Of a DNA stretch of 64,000 nt, positions 1 through 9,876 are shown one piece after another. How positions within the stretch are numbered: the first letter of the stretch is position 1; the number at the start of each line of letters is the position of its first letter. The position numbers were made by a program, and so were the translations under genes. Origin of the DNA: Mycobacteroides chelonae CCUG 47445 (lineage in GTDB: Bacteria; Actinomycetota; Actinomycetes; Mycobacteriales; Mycobacteriaceae); contig NZ_CP007220.1 in assembly GCF_001632805.1 (NCBI RefSeq), forward strand, positions 2,790,001 to 2,854,000. The letters run 5' to 3'. The notes under the pieces are model-generated. The model did not search any database. It was not told where the DNA came from and was given only the letters and a program-made list of their open reading frames with translations.

Positions 1-1795
1 GCAGTTCCGCGGTGTCAACCAGGGCAGCCACCGCTGCGGCGGGCCCATCGATGGCCGCGATGTGCGCCTGCGGCGGTAGCCCAACCTCTGCGCGCGCGGC
101 CAATTCGCCGGCGGCATGCCCCACCGGGTCCCACCGGATGAGTGCCTGCACCGTGGGCAGTGTGGAGTCCGCGACCACGACCACGGCGCCACCTTCTTCG
201 TGTCCGCGCACCAACGCCGCGGCTGCCATCCACTTCCGCAACGTGTCTTCCGCGGCACGTAGGTCCTGGCGCCCCAGCAGGGCCCATGCGTCCAAGAGCA
301 ACGCCGCGCCATAACCGTTGGGTGTCATGGGCTCTGCCCCCGGCGTGCACACCACCAGGCTCGGCGGTCCGGTGACCGTGGTGTGTACCTCGCCGCCACC
401 GGAGGTCACCACCGGAAACCCTGGCAGTGCCCTGCCCAGTTCCTCGGCCGTTCTGCGGGCACCCACCACCACGGCCCGAACCGCACTGGAGCCGCAGCGG
501 ACGCAATGCAGGTCAGCATCTACGCGTCCGCACCATCGGCAGCTGGGGCTGACATTGTTGGAGGGGCCGCCTGGCCCTTCCAAAGCCAGAGGGCCGGTGC
601 AGTGACGACACCGCGCGACAGTGCGGCACCGTGTGCAGGCCAACGCCGGAACGTAGCCACGTCGGGGCACCTGCACGAGCACCGAGTGCCCGCGCTTCAA
701 CGCATCGCGCGCGGCCGTCAGCGCCACCATGGGAAGCCGCGCCGAACGGGCCGCCGGATCGCGTTCCTGCGCGTACCCGCTGTCGTCGAGAGCACTGATC
801 CGCGCGCAGGCCCTGCGCACCACAGGACGGGCCGCCACCAGGTCGTGTGCCCAGCGGCTCTCCACCAGTGCCTGCGATTCAGCGGTGCGCGCGTACCCAC
901 CGATCACCGCCGCGCATCGCAGCTGATGTGCGCGCAGCATGGCCACCTCGCGGGCGTGCGGATAGGGCGAACGGGGTTCGGCGAGATTGTCGTCGCCGTC
1001 GTCCCACACCATCACCAGACCCAAATTGGCCACCGGGGCGAACACCGCGGCTCTGGTACCGATCACCACGGTCGCATCTCCACGCAGTACCGCCAGCCAG
1101 CGCCGATACCGCTCCGCAGGTCCGAGTTCCGCCGAAAGCGCGATAACACGCGGTGCCCCAATATGTTTCACACACTCGGCGGACAACGCATCGATATCGC
1201 GCTGATCCGGGACGACTGCCAGCACTCCCCTGCCGGTGCCGGATGCGGCCACCGCCGCCTCGGCGAGGCGAGTACACCAGGCCTCACCGGGCAGCGCCTG
1301 CCACACCGCGCGTGCGGCGCGGCCCTGCGACAGTGCCTCGAGAAAACGCTCGCCACGCTGGTAACGAGCCCAGCGCGAGCCGTCGACCGCTGGGGGCTCG
1401 AAGTCATCGGCGGCCGCCGGGCGAGTTTCCTTCTCCGCCCGCGCATGGCGTGGCGGCAGGGCGAGTCGCAACACGTCGGCGCGGGTTCCCGCATATCGGG
1501 CCGCCACCGCGTCAACGAGCCTGCGCACATCCGGCGTCAGCACCCGCGTCGGTGATACGACGCGGTCCAGCCACCCGAGCTTGCCCGCGTGATCGCTTTC
1601 GGAACGGCGTTCCAGCAGGATCGCGTCGACCAGCCGGCCATGGAACCGCACCCGCACCCGCACTCCGGGCTGGGCGTCGTCGGATTGCTCCGCGGACACC
1701 AAATAGTCGAACTCACGATCGAGATGCGGCACGGTGAGCAGCGGCAGGACCCGAGCAACCGGCTCGTGCTCGGCCACCACCCGCGTCGCAGTCAC
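1..1795 (-). CDS. priA: Primosomal protein N' PriA, helicase-degenerate, 3' end outside window
   Basis: Replication-restart factor that in model bacteria recognises stalled forks and loads the replicative helicase. The GTG at 1795 is the only usable start, because an in-frame TAG lies 12 bases upstream. The product reads VTATRVVAEHEPVARVLPLL and continues off the left edge. The C-terminal part keeps the PriA zinc-binding cysteine pairs (CTRCRTVARCRHC, then CRWCGR and CVRCGS). The Walker A region reads ASGTGRG with no GKT, and the DEEH box is replaced by DDGDD, so ATPase/helicase activity is unlikely. Mycobacterial PriA proteins are known to lack detectable helicase motifs. It is divergent from the esterase at 1853. 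Confidence 0.9.
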   Translation of the reverse strand, partial: MTATRVVAEHEPVARVLPLLTVPHLDREFDYLVSAEQSDDAQPGVRVRVRFHGRLVDAILLERRSESDHAGKLGWLDRVVSPTRVLTPDVRRLVDAVAARYAGTRADVLRLALPPRHARAEKETRPAAADDFEPPAVDGSRWARYQRGERFLEALSQGRAARAVWQALPGEAWCTRLAEAAVAASGTGRGVLAVVPDQRDIDALSAECVKHIGAPRVIALSAELGPAERYRRWLAVLRGDATVVIGTRAAVFAPVANLGLVMVWDDGDDNLAEPRSPYPHAREVAMLRAHQLRCAAVIGGYARTAESQALVESRWAHDLVAARPVVRRACARISALDDSGYAQERDPAARSARLPMVALTAARDALKRGHSVLVQVPRRGYVPALACTRCRTVARCRHCTGPLALEGPGGPSNNVSPSCRWCGRVDADLHCVRCGSSAVRAVVVGARRTAEELGRALPGFPVVTSGGGEVHTTVTGPPSLVVCTPGAEPMTPNGYGAALLLDAWALLGRQDLRAAEDTLRKWMAAAALVRGHEEGGAVVVVADSTLPTVQALIRWDPVGHAAGELAARAEVGLPPQAHIAAIDGPAAAVAALVDTAEL

Positions 1796-1852
1796 CTGGT
1801 GGTTCTAGCAGACGCCCCCGACTCGCAGGTCAGCACCCGTTACAGTGACGGC

Positions 1853-2791
1853 ATGACCGCCACCGAAACCGGCATCGACCCGATCATCCTCAAGATCCTG
1901 GAAGCTGTTCCGATTCAGCTCGTTTCGCCGGACGGGCCGCAGGCTTCCCGGGACGCGTATCGCGCGATCGCCACGGCGCGCCCGCCGTGGATCGAGGTGG
2001 CCAAGGTAGAGGACCGCACCATCCCGGGCCCCGCGGGTGAGATACCGGTACGTATCTACTCTCCGTCCGCGGACGGAGTGCACCCGGTGTTTGTGCTGAT
2101 CCATGGGGGTGGCTGGGTGATCGGCGACCTCGATACCCACGACGCGGTCGGCCGCGCCGCGGCCGTGCAGGCCGACGCCGTGGTGGTGTCGGTGGACTAT
2201 CGACTGGCACCGGAGCATCCCTACCCGGCGGCGGTCGAAGACTGCTGGGCCGCGCTGCAATGGGTACACCAACACGCCGCAGAGATCGGCGGGGATCCGG
2301 ATCGTCTTGCTGTGGGCGGCGATTCCGCCGGTGGAAACCTGTCCGCGGTGCTGGCTCAGCTGGCCCGCGATAACGGCATTCCGCTGGCCTTCCAGGTGCT
2401 GTGGTACCCGGCCACCACCTTCGACGTGACGCTGCCGTCGATGATCGAGAATGCCGAGGCACCCGTCCTGGACACGAAGGCGGTCGCGGGATTGAGCAAG
2501 TGGTATCTCGGGGACACCAATCCGGCCACCGCGGGTCCGACGCTGGTCCCGGCACGCGCAGAGAGCTTCGAGGGGTTGGCCCCGGCGTTCATCGGGACCG
2601 CGCAGTTCGATCCCCTGCGCGATGACGGCGCCACGTACGCCGAGCTGCTCAGCGGGGCCGGCGTGCCGGTGGAGCTGCACAACGCCCCCACCCTGATCCA
2701 CGGCTACCTGGGCTACGCCGATATCGTGCCCGCCGCTACCGAAGAGCGCGACCGTTCACTGGCCGCCCTCAGGAGGGCGTTGCACGGCTAG
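1853..2791 (+). CDS. Alpha/beta hydrolase, LipI/LipH-type (hormone-sensitive lipase family) esterase
   Basis: 312-residue esterase of the HSL family (group IV), expected to hydrolyse short-chain esters in the cytosol. Visible motifs are the oxyanion-hole HGGGWVIGD, the nucleophile elbow GDSAGG, and a late acidic residue and histidine (FDPLRDDG, HGYLGY). The ATG at 1853 was chosen because it starts the homologous region (MTATETGIDPIIL). A TACAGT -10-like hexamer ends 6 bases upstream, suggesting a leaderless transcript. In M. tuberculosis lipH/lipI also lie beside priA. The 3' end overlaps the convergent permease gene by 36 bp. The exact substrate is unknown. Confidence 0.85.
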   Translation: MTATETGIDPIILKILEAVPIQLVSPDGPQASRDAYRAIATARPPWIEVAKVEDRTIPGPAGEIPVRIYSPSADGVHPVFVLIHGGGWVIGDLDTHDAVGRAAAVQADAVVVSVDYRLAPEHPYPAAVEDCWAALQWVHQHAAEIGGDPDRLAVGGDSAGGNLSAVLAQLARDNGIPLAFQVLWYPATTFDVTLPSMIENAEAPVLDTKAVAGLSKWYLGDTNPATAGPTLVPARAESFEGLAPAFIGTAQFDPLRDDGATYAELLSGAGVPVELHNAPTLIHGYLGYADIVPAATEERDRSLAALRRALHG

Positions 2792-4225
2792 CCGGCCCGC
2801 TCCCCGGCTCAACGCGTACATCAGCGCGCCCCCCAACAGCGCTCCGGCCGGCCACGAAAGTGCCGTCAGGCTCTGTGCCGACGGAGCGAGCGCGATGGCG
2901 ACCGCCACCGCACCGGAAACACTCAGTGCGATCAGCGCCGCGGGATTGAACCCGCGGGTGTAGTAATAGGTGCCCTCGGTGGACTCGGAGTACAGGTCGG
3001 CGGTGTTCGTACGCTGGCGACGCAGCAGGTAGTAGTCCACCACGAGAATTCCGAACACCGGACCCATGAGCGCGCCGACCCCGCCGAGGAAGTACACGAT
3101 GGCGGCCTCGTTCCCCCAGATCTTCCAGGGAAGCACCACGACCGACAGGACCGCGGTGATGATGCCCCCGGTACGAAACGAAATGTATTTCGGTGCGACA
3201 TTGGAGATGTCGTAGGACGGGGACACGAAGTTGAGCACCACGTTGATGCCGACGGTGGCGATGGCGAAGAGAATCGCCGCGACCACCACGATGGCGTCGG
3301 AGTCGATATCGGCGACCAACTCCACGGGGTCAGTCATCGCACTGCCGTACTTCTTCAGCGCGGCAAGCGATATGACGATCGAGATCACCACGAAGGCAGT
3401 TTCGTTGAGCGGGATCCCCAGTGCGTTTCCCCGCAGGATCGCCCGCCTGCTCGGGGCAAAGCGTGCGAAGTCCGCGTAATTGACCAGGGGGCCTGCCATG
3501 AACGCGACCATCAGGAATGCGACGCCGGCGAAGGCCAGCACCGTGGGCCCCGGTGCCAGCGGCGGGCCCACGCGCGCACCGAAGTCAATGCTCCAGCCCA
3601 CACTGGCAAGCATCCATATCGCCAGCGCGATCATCCCGATCCAGACGGCCGGCCCCGCCACATCGGATGCCTTCCGAACGATCTCCATGCCGTAGTTGAG
3701 GATCACCAGCTGCACGGTCCACAGCGTCAGGAACGCGGCCCATCCCAATGCGTGTAAACCCAGGAACGTCGGCTCGGTCCAGGACCGTAGCCCGGGATCC
3801 AGCCGCAACAGCAGCACGATGACCGCCGTGGATGCCAGATAGGTCTGGATTCCGTACCAGAAGATGGCTACCAGTCCCCGTAGCAGTGCCGGCACGTTGG
3901 CGCCGAAGACTCCGAAGGTGGCGCGCGCGAAAACCGGGAAGGGCACCCCCAGCCGTTGGCCGGCGATCCCGATCAGGTTGCTTCCGCCCCAGAGCACCAG
4001 TACCCCGGTGAACAGCGCAAGCATGGTCTGCCAGCCTGTCAGCCCCAGCGCGAGCATGCCCACGGCGAATCCATAGCTGCCAAGACTGTGCGCCGAGGTC
4101 ATCCAGAGGCAGAAGATGTCCCAGGTGCGCCAGGTGGCCTGCCCGGCCGTCGTGGGCGCCAGGTCTTCGTTACTCAGCCTGCCGGGTGCCAATACCGGCG
4201 CGAGCTCTCCCTCTGTTGTGGTCAT
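2756..4225 (-). CDS. NCS1 family nucleobase/hydantoin permease
   Basis: 489-residue inner-membrane transporter of the nucleobase-cation symporter-1 family (cytosine, uracil, allantoin, hydantoin). Family signs are the N-terminal NEDLAPT, the FARATFGVFG segment after TM2 and about twelve hydrophobic helices. It is the last gene of a four-gene operon, and its start shares one base with the stop of the LLM gene (TGATG). Because the neighbours are a dihydropyrimidinase and a beta-ureidopropionase, I infer import of uracil, dihydropyrimidines or hydantoins. The sequence alone does not fix the substrate. Confidence 0.85.
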   Translation of the reverse strand: MTTTEGELAPVLAPGRLSNEDLAPTTAGQATWRTWDIFCLWMTSAHSLGSYGFAVGMLALGLTGWQTMLALFTGVLVLWGGSNLIGIAGQRLGVPFPVFARATFGVFGANVPALLRGLVAIFWYGIQTYLASTAVIVLLLRLDPGLRSWTEPTFLGLHALGWAAFLTLWTVQLVILNYGMEIVRKASDVAGPAVWIGMIALAIWMLASVGWSIDFGARVGPPLAPGPTVLAFAGVAFLMVAFMAGPLVNYADFARFAPSRRAILRGNALGIPLNETAFVVISIVISLAALKKYGSAMTDPVELVADIDSDAIVVVAAILFAIATVGINVVLNFVSPSYDISNVAPKYISFRTGGIITAVLSVVVLPWKIWGNEAAIVYFLGGVGALMGPVFGILVVDYYLLRRQRTNTADLYSESTEGTYYYTRGFNPAALIALSVSGAVAVAIALAPSAQSLTALSWPAGALLGGALMYALSRGAGRLAVQRPPEGGQ

Positions 4226-5241
4226 CAGCTCTTCGCCGTGATGTGTTGGGACAGAGCGGGAATAATCGTCTCTCCGTACACCCGCAGTGTCTCCTCCTTG
4301 TTGTCGTGCTGCAGATATCCGGCGAATTGGTCCACCCCCAGCGCCTTGAGCTCCAACAACTTTGCGATGTGATCCGCCGCGGTGCCGAGCACGCAGAAGC
4401 GATCGACGATGTCATCGCTCACGAACTCCGCGTGAGTATTCCCGGCCCGGCCGTGCTGGTTGTAGTCGTATCCCTGGCGCCCGCTGATGTAGTCGGTAAG
4501 AGACTGTGGCACTTGACCGTTGGATCCATACCTGGCCACGATGTCGGCGACGTGATTGCCCACCATTCCGCCGAACCATCGGCATTGCTCGCGCATATGC
4601 GTCCAGTCCGATCCCACATACATGGGTGCGGCCACGCAGATCCGCACGTCCGCCGGGTCACGTCCGGCCGCCGCGGCGGCATCACGCACCGCCCCGATCA
4701 TCCACCGTGCGATGTCGATATCGGCCAGCTGCAGGATGAACCCGTCGGCTACCTCACCGGTCAGGGCGAGCGCCTTGGGGCCGTATGCCGCGACCCAGAC
4801 CTGAAGTTCAGATCCTCGACTCCACGGGAATTGCATGGTGGCACCGTGGTATTCGACGGGCCGCGAGTTTGCGAGCTCCCTGATGACGTGGATTGACTCG
4901 CGCAGTGTGGTCAACGTCGTGGGCGCGCCGCCAGTCACCCGCACCGCCGAATCGCCACGGCCGATTCCGCATATCGTACGGTTCCCATACAGGTCGTTCA
5001 GGGTGGCGTACAGCGACGCGGTGACGGTCCAGTCCCGCGTCGCCGGGTTGGTGACCATGGGGCCCACCACAATCCGCGTGGTTTCATGCAGGATCTGGCT
5101 GTAGAGCACGTAGGGCTCCTGCCACAACAGGTGCGAATCGAAGGTCCACAGATGGGTGAAGCCATGCGCCTCTGCGAGTTTCGCCAGCTGTACGGTCCGC
5201 GCCGCCGGTGGATCACATTGCAAGACAACCCCGAAGTCCAT
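4225..5241 (-). CDS. LLM class flavin/F420-dependent oxidoreductase (TIGR03842-like)
   Basis: 338-residue luciferase-like monooxygenase fold protein starting MDFGVVLQCDPPAARTVQLA. The N-terminal barrel region (LAEAHGFTHLWTFDSHLLWQ) resembles the TIGR03842-type F420-dependent group, as I remember that family. It lies 25 bp behind the dihydropyrimidinase gene and one base ahead of the permease. It may carry out a redox step on the pyrimidine or hydantoin. RutA, which opens the uracil ring in E. coli, is also an LLM enzyme, but this is not a clear RutA. Whether the cofactor is FMN or F420 cannot be settled here. Confidence 0.75.
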   Translation of the reverse strand: MDFGVVLQCDPPAARTVQLAKLAEAHGFTHLWTFDSHLLWQEPYVLYSQILHETTRIVVGPMVTNPATRDWTVTASLYATLNDLYGNRTICGIGRGDSAVRVTGGAPTTLTTLRESIHVIRELANSRPVEYHGATMQFPWSRGSELQVWVAAYGPKALALTGEVADGFILQLADIDIARWMIGAVRDAAAAAGRDPADVRICVAAPMYVGSDWTHMREQCRWFGGMVGNHVADIVARYGSNGQVPQSLTDYISGRQGYDYNQHGRAGNTHAEFVSDDIVDRFCVLGTAADHIAKLLELKALGVDQFAGYLQHDNKEETLRVYGETIIPALSQHITAKS

Positions 5242-5266
5242 CGCAGGCCCTCTCTATCGACCGACC

Positions 5267-6688
5267 TCAGATGAGGTATTGACACAGGTCGCGGCGCACG
5301 AAAGCACCGTCCCCCTTACCGCCCAGATACTCGTCGCCGTCGACGATCACCTTCCCGCGGGAGAGCACTGTGTCGACGTGCCCGTCGATCTCATATCCCT
5401 CCCACGCCGAGTGGTCCATGTTCATGTGATGGGTCTTGCCCAACCCGATCGAGGTGTGTCCGCGAGGATCGTAGACAACGATGTCCGCGTCGGCACCCGG
5501 CGCGACCACTCCCTTGCGGCCATACAGCCCGAACATTCGTGCCGGGGTCGTCGAGGTGATCTCGACCCACCGCTCCAGAGTGATCCGGCCATCTACGACG
5601 CCCTGGTACAGCAGATCCATCCGGTGCTCAATCGAGCCAATCCCGTTGGGGATCTTCGAGAAGTCACCCAGGCCCATGTCCTTCTGCCCCTTCATGCAGA
5701 ACGGACAATGGTCCGTGGAGACCATCTGGATGTCGTTGGTGCGCAGCGCGCGCCACATCTCGTCCTGGTGGTGTTCGCGCTTGGACCGCAGCGGGGTCGA
5801 ACAAACCCACTTGGCTCCCTCAAACCCGGGCGCACCCAGGTTGTCCTCCAGAGACAGGTACAAATACTGCGGGCAGGTCTCCCCGTACACGTTTTGGCCG
5901 GCATCACGTGCGGCGGCCAACTGCGCGACGGCCTGCTTGGCCGAGACGTGTACGACGTATAGGGGCGCACCGGTCAGATTGGACAGCATGATGGCGCGGT
6001 GCGTGGCCTCCTCCTCCAGCTGCCAGGCCCGGGCGATGCCGTGGTAGTACGGATCCGTCTTGCCGGCCGCAAGTAATTGAGCCACCAAAACATCTATGGC
6101 GGGGCCATTCTCGGCATGCATCATGGTCATCAGCCCGGTGTCTGCGCCCACCTGCATGGCGCGCAATATCTGCGCGTCGTCACTGTAAAAGACCCCCGGA
6201 TACGCCATGAACATCTTGTAGCTGGTGATGCCCTCGTCAGCCAACCGATGCAGCGCCGCCAACGAGGCATCGTTGACGTCGCCCACAATCTGATGAAAGG
6301 AATAGTCCACCGCACACTGACCCGCCGCCATCTCGTGCCAGGTTTGCAGCGAATCTTCAAGCCGCTCACCGTACTTCTGCACGGCGAAATCGATGATGGT
6401 GGTGGTGCCGCCCCAGGCCGCGGCACGCGTCCCGGTCTCGAAGTCGTCCGAGGCCGTGGTACCACCGAAGGGCATCGACATATGGGTGTGGGCATCGATG
6501 CCACCGGGAATCACGTACTTACCGGCGGCCTCGACCACGATGTCGACGGCGTTGGCCAGATCCACACCGAGCAGCGTGCTGCCGGGCAGTAGGACCGCCG
6601 CGATCTTCTCGCCATCAACCAGAACATCTGCGGCACCGCGACCTGTCGCGGTTACCACGGTGCCGCCCCTGATCAGGATCGTAGCCAT
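5267..6688 (-). CDS. hydA: Dihydropyrimidinase / D-hydantoinase
   Basis: 473-residue cyclic amidohydrolase that opens dihydrouracil, dihydrothymine or 5-substituted hydantoins to N-carbamoyl amino acids. The binuclear metal centre is visible: HTH (GIDAHTHMSMPFGG), the lysine that becomes carboxylated (TSYKMFMAYPG), histidines in MMHAENG and VVHVSAKQA, and the aspartate in VSTDHCPF. The ATG at 6688 (MATILIRGGTV) was chosen over an upstream in-frame start because it has an AGGAGG site 6 bases before it. It sits 10 bp after the beta-ureidopropionase gene, so product can pass directly between the two enzymes. Confidence 0.9.
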   Translation of the reverse strand: MATILIRGGTVVTATGRGAADVLVDGEKIAAVLLPGSTLLGVDLANAVDIVVEAAGKYVIPGGIDAHTHMSMPFGGTTASDDFETGTRAAAWGGTTTIIDFAVQKYGERLEDSLQTWHEMAAGQCAVDYSFHQIVGDVNDASLAALHRLADEGITSYKMFMAYPGVFYSDDAQILRAMQVGADTGLMTMMHAENGPAIDVLVAQLLAAGKTDPYYHGIARAWQLEEEATHRAIMLSNLTGAPLYVVHVSAKQAVAQLAAARDAGQNVYGETCPQYLYLSLEDNLGAPGFEGAKWVCSTPLRSKREHHQDEMWRALRTNDIQMVSTDHCPFCMKGQKDMGLGDFSKIPNGIGSIEHRMDLLYQGVVDGRITLERWVEITSTTPARMFGLYGRKGVVAPGADADIVVYDPRGHTSIGLGKTHHMNMDHSAWEGYEIDGHVDTVLSRGKVIVDGDEYLGGKGDGAFVRRDLCQYLI

Positions 6689-6698
6689 CGCCGGCCTC

Positions 6699-7547
6699 CT
6701 ACGGAGCGACGATCGGGTCGTAGGTGTCCGGTCTGCGATCCCGATAGAACTGCCAGTCCCCCCGCACCTCACGGACCACGGACAGGTCCAGATCCCGAAT
6801 CACGATCTCTTCGGCACTCTCTGAAGCGATCTCACCGACATAGTTACCGCGCGGGTCGACGAAGTAGGAACTGCCGTAGAACGTCACGGCCTGATCCCCG
6901 AATTCGCCGTTCTCGGTTCCTATCCGGTTGTTGGCACCGACGAAGTATTGGTTGGCCGCCGCCGCGGCGGGCTGCTCCAGTTCCCAAAGCCTATTGGACA
7001 GTCCAGGTTTGGTGGCTGAAGGGTTGAAGACCAGCTCGGCTCCGGCCAGCCCGTAATTACGCCAGCCCTCCGGGAAATGTCGGTCGTAACAGATGTAGAC
7101 ACCGATCTTTCCCACCGCGGTGTCGAACACCGGGTACCCGAGATTTCCGGGCCGGAAGTAGAACTTCTCCCAAAAACGATCAAGGTGAGGAATGTGATGC
7201 TTACGGTATTTTCCCAGGTAGGTGCCGTCGGCGTCGATGACCGCAGCGGTGTTGTAGAGAACTCCCGGACGCTCCTCCTCGTACACCGGTAGCACCATGA
7301 CCATGTGGTGTTCCCTGGCGAGCGCCGCGAACCGCTCAGTGACCGGACCGGGCACCGACTCGGCGTATTCGTAGTACTTCTTATCCTGCACGATCCCGAA
7401 GTAGGGGCCGTAGAAGAGCTCCTGGAAGCAGATCACCTGGGCGCCAGCGGACGCCGCCTCGGCGACAAAACGCTCATGCTTGGCCAGCATCGATTCCTTG
7501 TCGCCAGTCCAAGTCGCTTGCGTCAGTGCGGCTCTGATCACCGTCAT
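6699..7547 (-). CDS. Beta-ureidopropionase / N-carbamoyl amino acid amidohydrolase (nitrilase superfamily)
   Basis: 282-residue nitrilase-fold amidase that hydrolyses the ring-opened N-carbamoyl product to a beta-amino acid, CO2 and ammonia. The Glu-Lys-Cys triad is in place: E in CFQELFYGPY, K in KYRKHHIPH and C in YICYDRHFPEGWR. The FYFRPGNLGYPVF insertion is typical of beta-ureidopropionases. It is the first gene of the four-gene operon. No dihydropyrimidine dehydrogenase is present in the window to supply its substrate from uracil. Confidence 0.88.
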   Translation of the reverse strand: MTVIRAALTQATWTGDKESMLAKHERFVAEAASAGAQVICFQELFYGPYFGIVQDKKYYEYAESVPGPVTERFAALAREHHMVMVLPVYEEERPGVLYNTAAVIDADGTYLGKYRKHHIPHLDRFWEKFYFRPGNLGYPVFDTAVGKIGVYICYDRHFPEGWRNYGLAGAELVFNPSATKPGLSNRLWELEQPAAAAANQYFVGANNRIGTENGEFGDQAVTFYGSSYFVDPRGNYVGEIASESAEEIVIRDLDLSVVREVRGDWQFYRDRRPDTYDPIVAP

Positions 7548-7562
7548 TGACAGACTCTATGC

Positions 7563-7643
7563 GCACCTTGCCCGGCGCGCGCGCCAATCCGCACAACACC
7601 GGCACGCACCCCGGCGGTTGGCCGCTCGCGCCGGGCAAGGTGC
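7563..7643. repeat. Perfect 17-bp inverted repeat with 47-bp spacer
   Basis: The left arm 7563-7579 (GCACCTTGCCCGGCGCG) is the exact reverse complement of 7627-7643. It lies between the start of the ureidopropionase gene (minus) and the KstR-like site of the reductase gene (plus), so it could be a divergent operator or a structured leader. It is not a simple terminator, because the loop is long and no T-run follows. Confidence 0.7.
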
Positions 7644-7651
7644 ACGCGTGG

Positions 7652-7665
7652 TAGAACACGTTACA
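7652..7665 (+). promoter_or_regulatory. KstR-like operator
   Basis: TAGAACACGTTACA fits the palindrome TnnAACnnGTTnnA known for KstR, the TetR-type repressor of mycobacterial cholesterol catabolism. It overlaps a TACAGT -10-like hexamer (7662-7667), a good position for repression. It lies about 50 bp ahead of a steroid 5-alpha-reductase-like gene. Binding is inferred from the motif only. Confidence 0.6.
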
Positions 7666-7716
7666 GTTTTGCGGCACACATCCGGGCGATGCCGCCCGCT
7701 CACCGAGGGAATGGCC

Positions 7717-8508
7717 ATGCACTGGTACACCGGCAACACCACGTACGACACCGTGCTGACGGCGGCCTTCTGTTTCGCGGCGTTCGTGATCATCGGAGGT
7801 CTTTTCGCCCAGAGCTCGTACGGGCGATTCTCGACGACGAAGCTCGGCCTCAATCTGAACCCGAAACTCGGCTGGTGGCTGATGGAGATTCCGGCGACCG
7901 CGGTGTTTCTCGTCTGCTATCTGACCGGACCTGCTCGTTTCGAGCCCACGTCAGTGGTTCTCGCCGGAATATGGCTGCTGCACTACGCCAACCGCGGCTG
8001 GTACTTCCCGCTCGCCATCCGCCAGGTACCCGGCAAGCGCAGTACGTTCAACGTCTCGGTGGTGGTCATGGGCATGCTCGTCACGTCGATGCACGGATAC
8101 CTCAACGGAACCCTTTTCAGCCACGACTTCTTCGGGCAGTACAACCGTGCCTGGCTGCACGACCCACGATTCCTACTCGGCCTGGCCGTCTATCTGTGCG
8201 GCTTCACTCTGCTACTCAGTTCGGAGTCGATCGTGCGAAACCTGCGCGACAAGAAGAACCCCGGCGGCGCCGAGTATCGCATCCCGTTCGGCGGCGGCTT
8301 CCGATTCGTCACCAGTCCGGCATATCTGGGCGAGCTGATCGCCTGGTCCGGCTTCGCCCTGCTCACCTGGGCTCTCCCCGGCGTCGTCATCCTGTTGATC
8401 ACGGCCGGCAATCTGATCCCACGCGCATTGGCCACCCACCGCTGGTATCAGGAGAAGTTCACCGACTATCCGGCCGAGCGAAAAGCGCTGCTCCCCTACC
8501 TCCTATGA
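7717..8508 (+). CDS. Steroid 5-alpha-reductase (3-oxo-5-alpha-steroid 4-dehydrogenase) family membrane protein
   Basis: 263-residue integral membrane protein with about six hydrophobic helices and the conserved C-terminal signature of the family (THRWYQEKFTDYP and ERKALLPYLL). Eukaryotic members reduce the delta-4 double bond of 3-oxo steroids with NADPH. The ATG at 7717 is preferred over 7711 because the GAGGGA ribosome binding site ends at 7710. A KstR-like operator lies upstream, consistent with a role in steroid metabolism. Related fatty-acyl or polyprenol reductases cannot be excluded. Confidence 0.82.
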   Translation: MHWYTGNTTYDTVLTAAFCFAAFVIIGGLFAQSSYGRFSTTKLGLNLNPKLGWWLMEIPATAVFLVCYLTGPARFEPTSVVLAGIWLLHYANRGWYFPLAIRQVPGKRSTFNVSVVVMGMLVTSMHGYLNGTLFSHDFFGQYNRAWLHDPRFLLGLAVYLCGFTLLLSSESIVRNLRDKKNPGGAEYRIPFGGGFRFVTSPAYLGELIAWSGFALLTWALPGVVILLITAGNLIPRALATHRWYQEKFTDYPAERKALLPYLL

Positions 8509-8521
8509 GTGCAGCGACGAC

Positions 8522-8565
8522 AAAAAGCGCCGGGTGTGAGCAATGTTCACGCCCGGCGCTTTTTG
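8522..8565. terminator. Bidirectional intrinsic terminator between the reductase gene and metK
   Basis: A long near-perfect hairpin: AAAAAGCGCCGGGTGTGA pairs with TTCACGCCCGGCGCTTTTT across a short loop. It has A- and T-tracts at both ends, so it can end transcription from both convergent genes (plus gene ending at 8508, metK ending at 8574). Confidence 0.9.
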
Positions 8566-8573
8566 TGAAGAGG

Positions 8574-9776
<1,203 letters not shown>

Positions 9777-9843
9777 CGCGCAGCCCCTTTCAGATCGTTA
9801 CGTGTCCTAATCATTATGGCCGACGATTTGATATCGAGGCCAT

Positions 9844-9876
9844 GCCGGGTTGTCAGGTTCACTGACAAAGTCCGGC
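9844..9876 (-). terminator. Stem-loop over the coaBC stop codon
   Basis: TTGTCAG (9850-9856) and CTGACAA (9862-9868) pair perfectly around a 5-base loop that contains the coaBC stop. The outer arms GCCGG and CCGGC extend the stem. There is no U-run, so it is either a factor-assisted terminator or a 3'-end stabiliser between coaBC and metK. Confidence 0.55.

Noticed and set aside
383..1555. 390-residue open frame on the plus strand
   Set aside because: Antisense to priA, whose zinc-cysteine motifs are clear on the minus strand.
9777..9858. Possible SAM riboswitch ahead of metK
   Set aside because: Only 82 bp, with no SAM-I or SAM-IV core elements seen; the one clear hairpin belongs to the coaBC 3' end.
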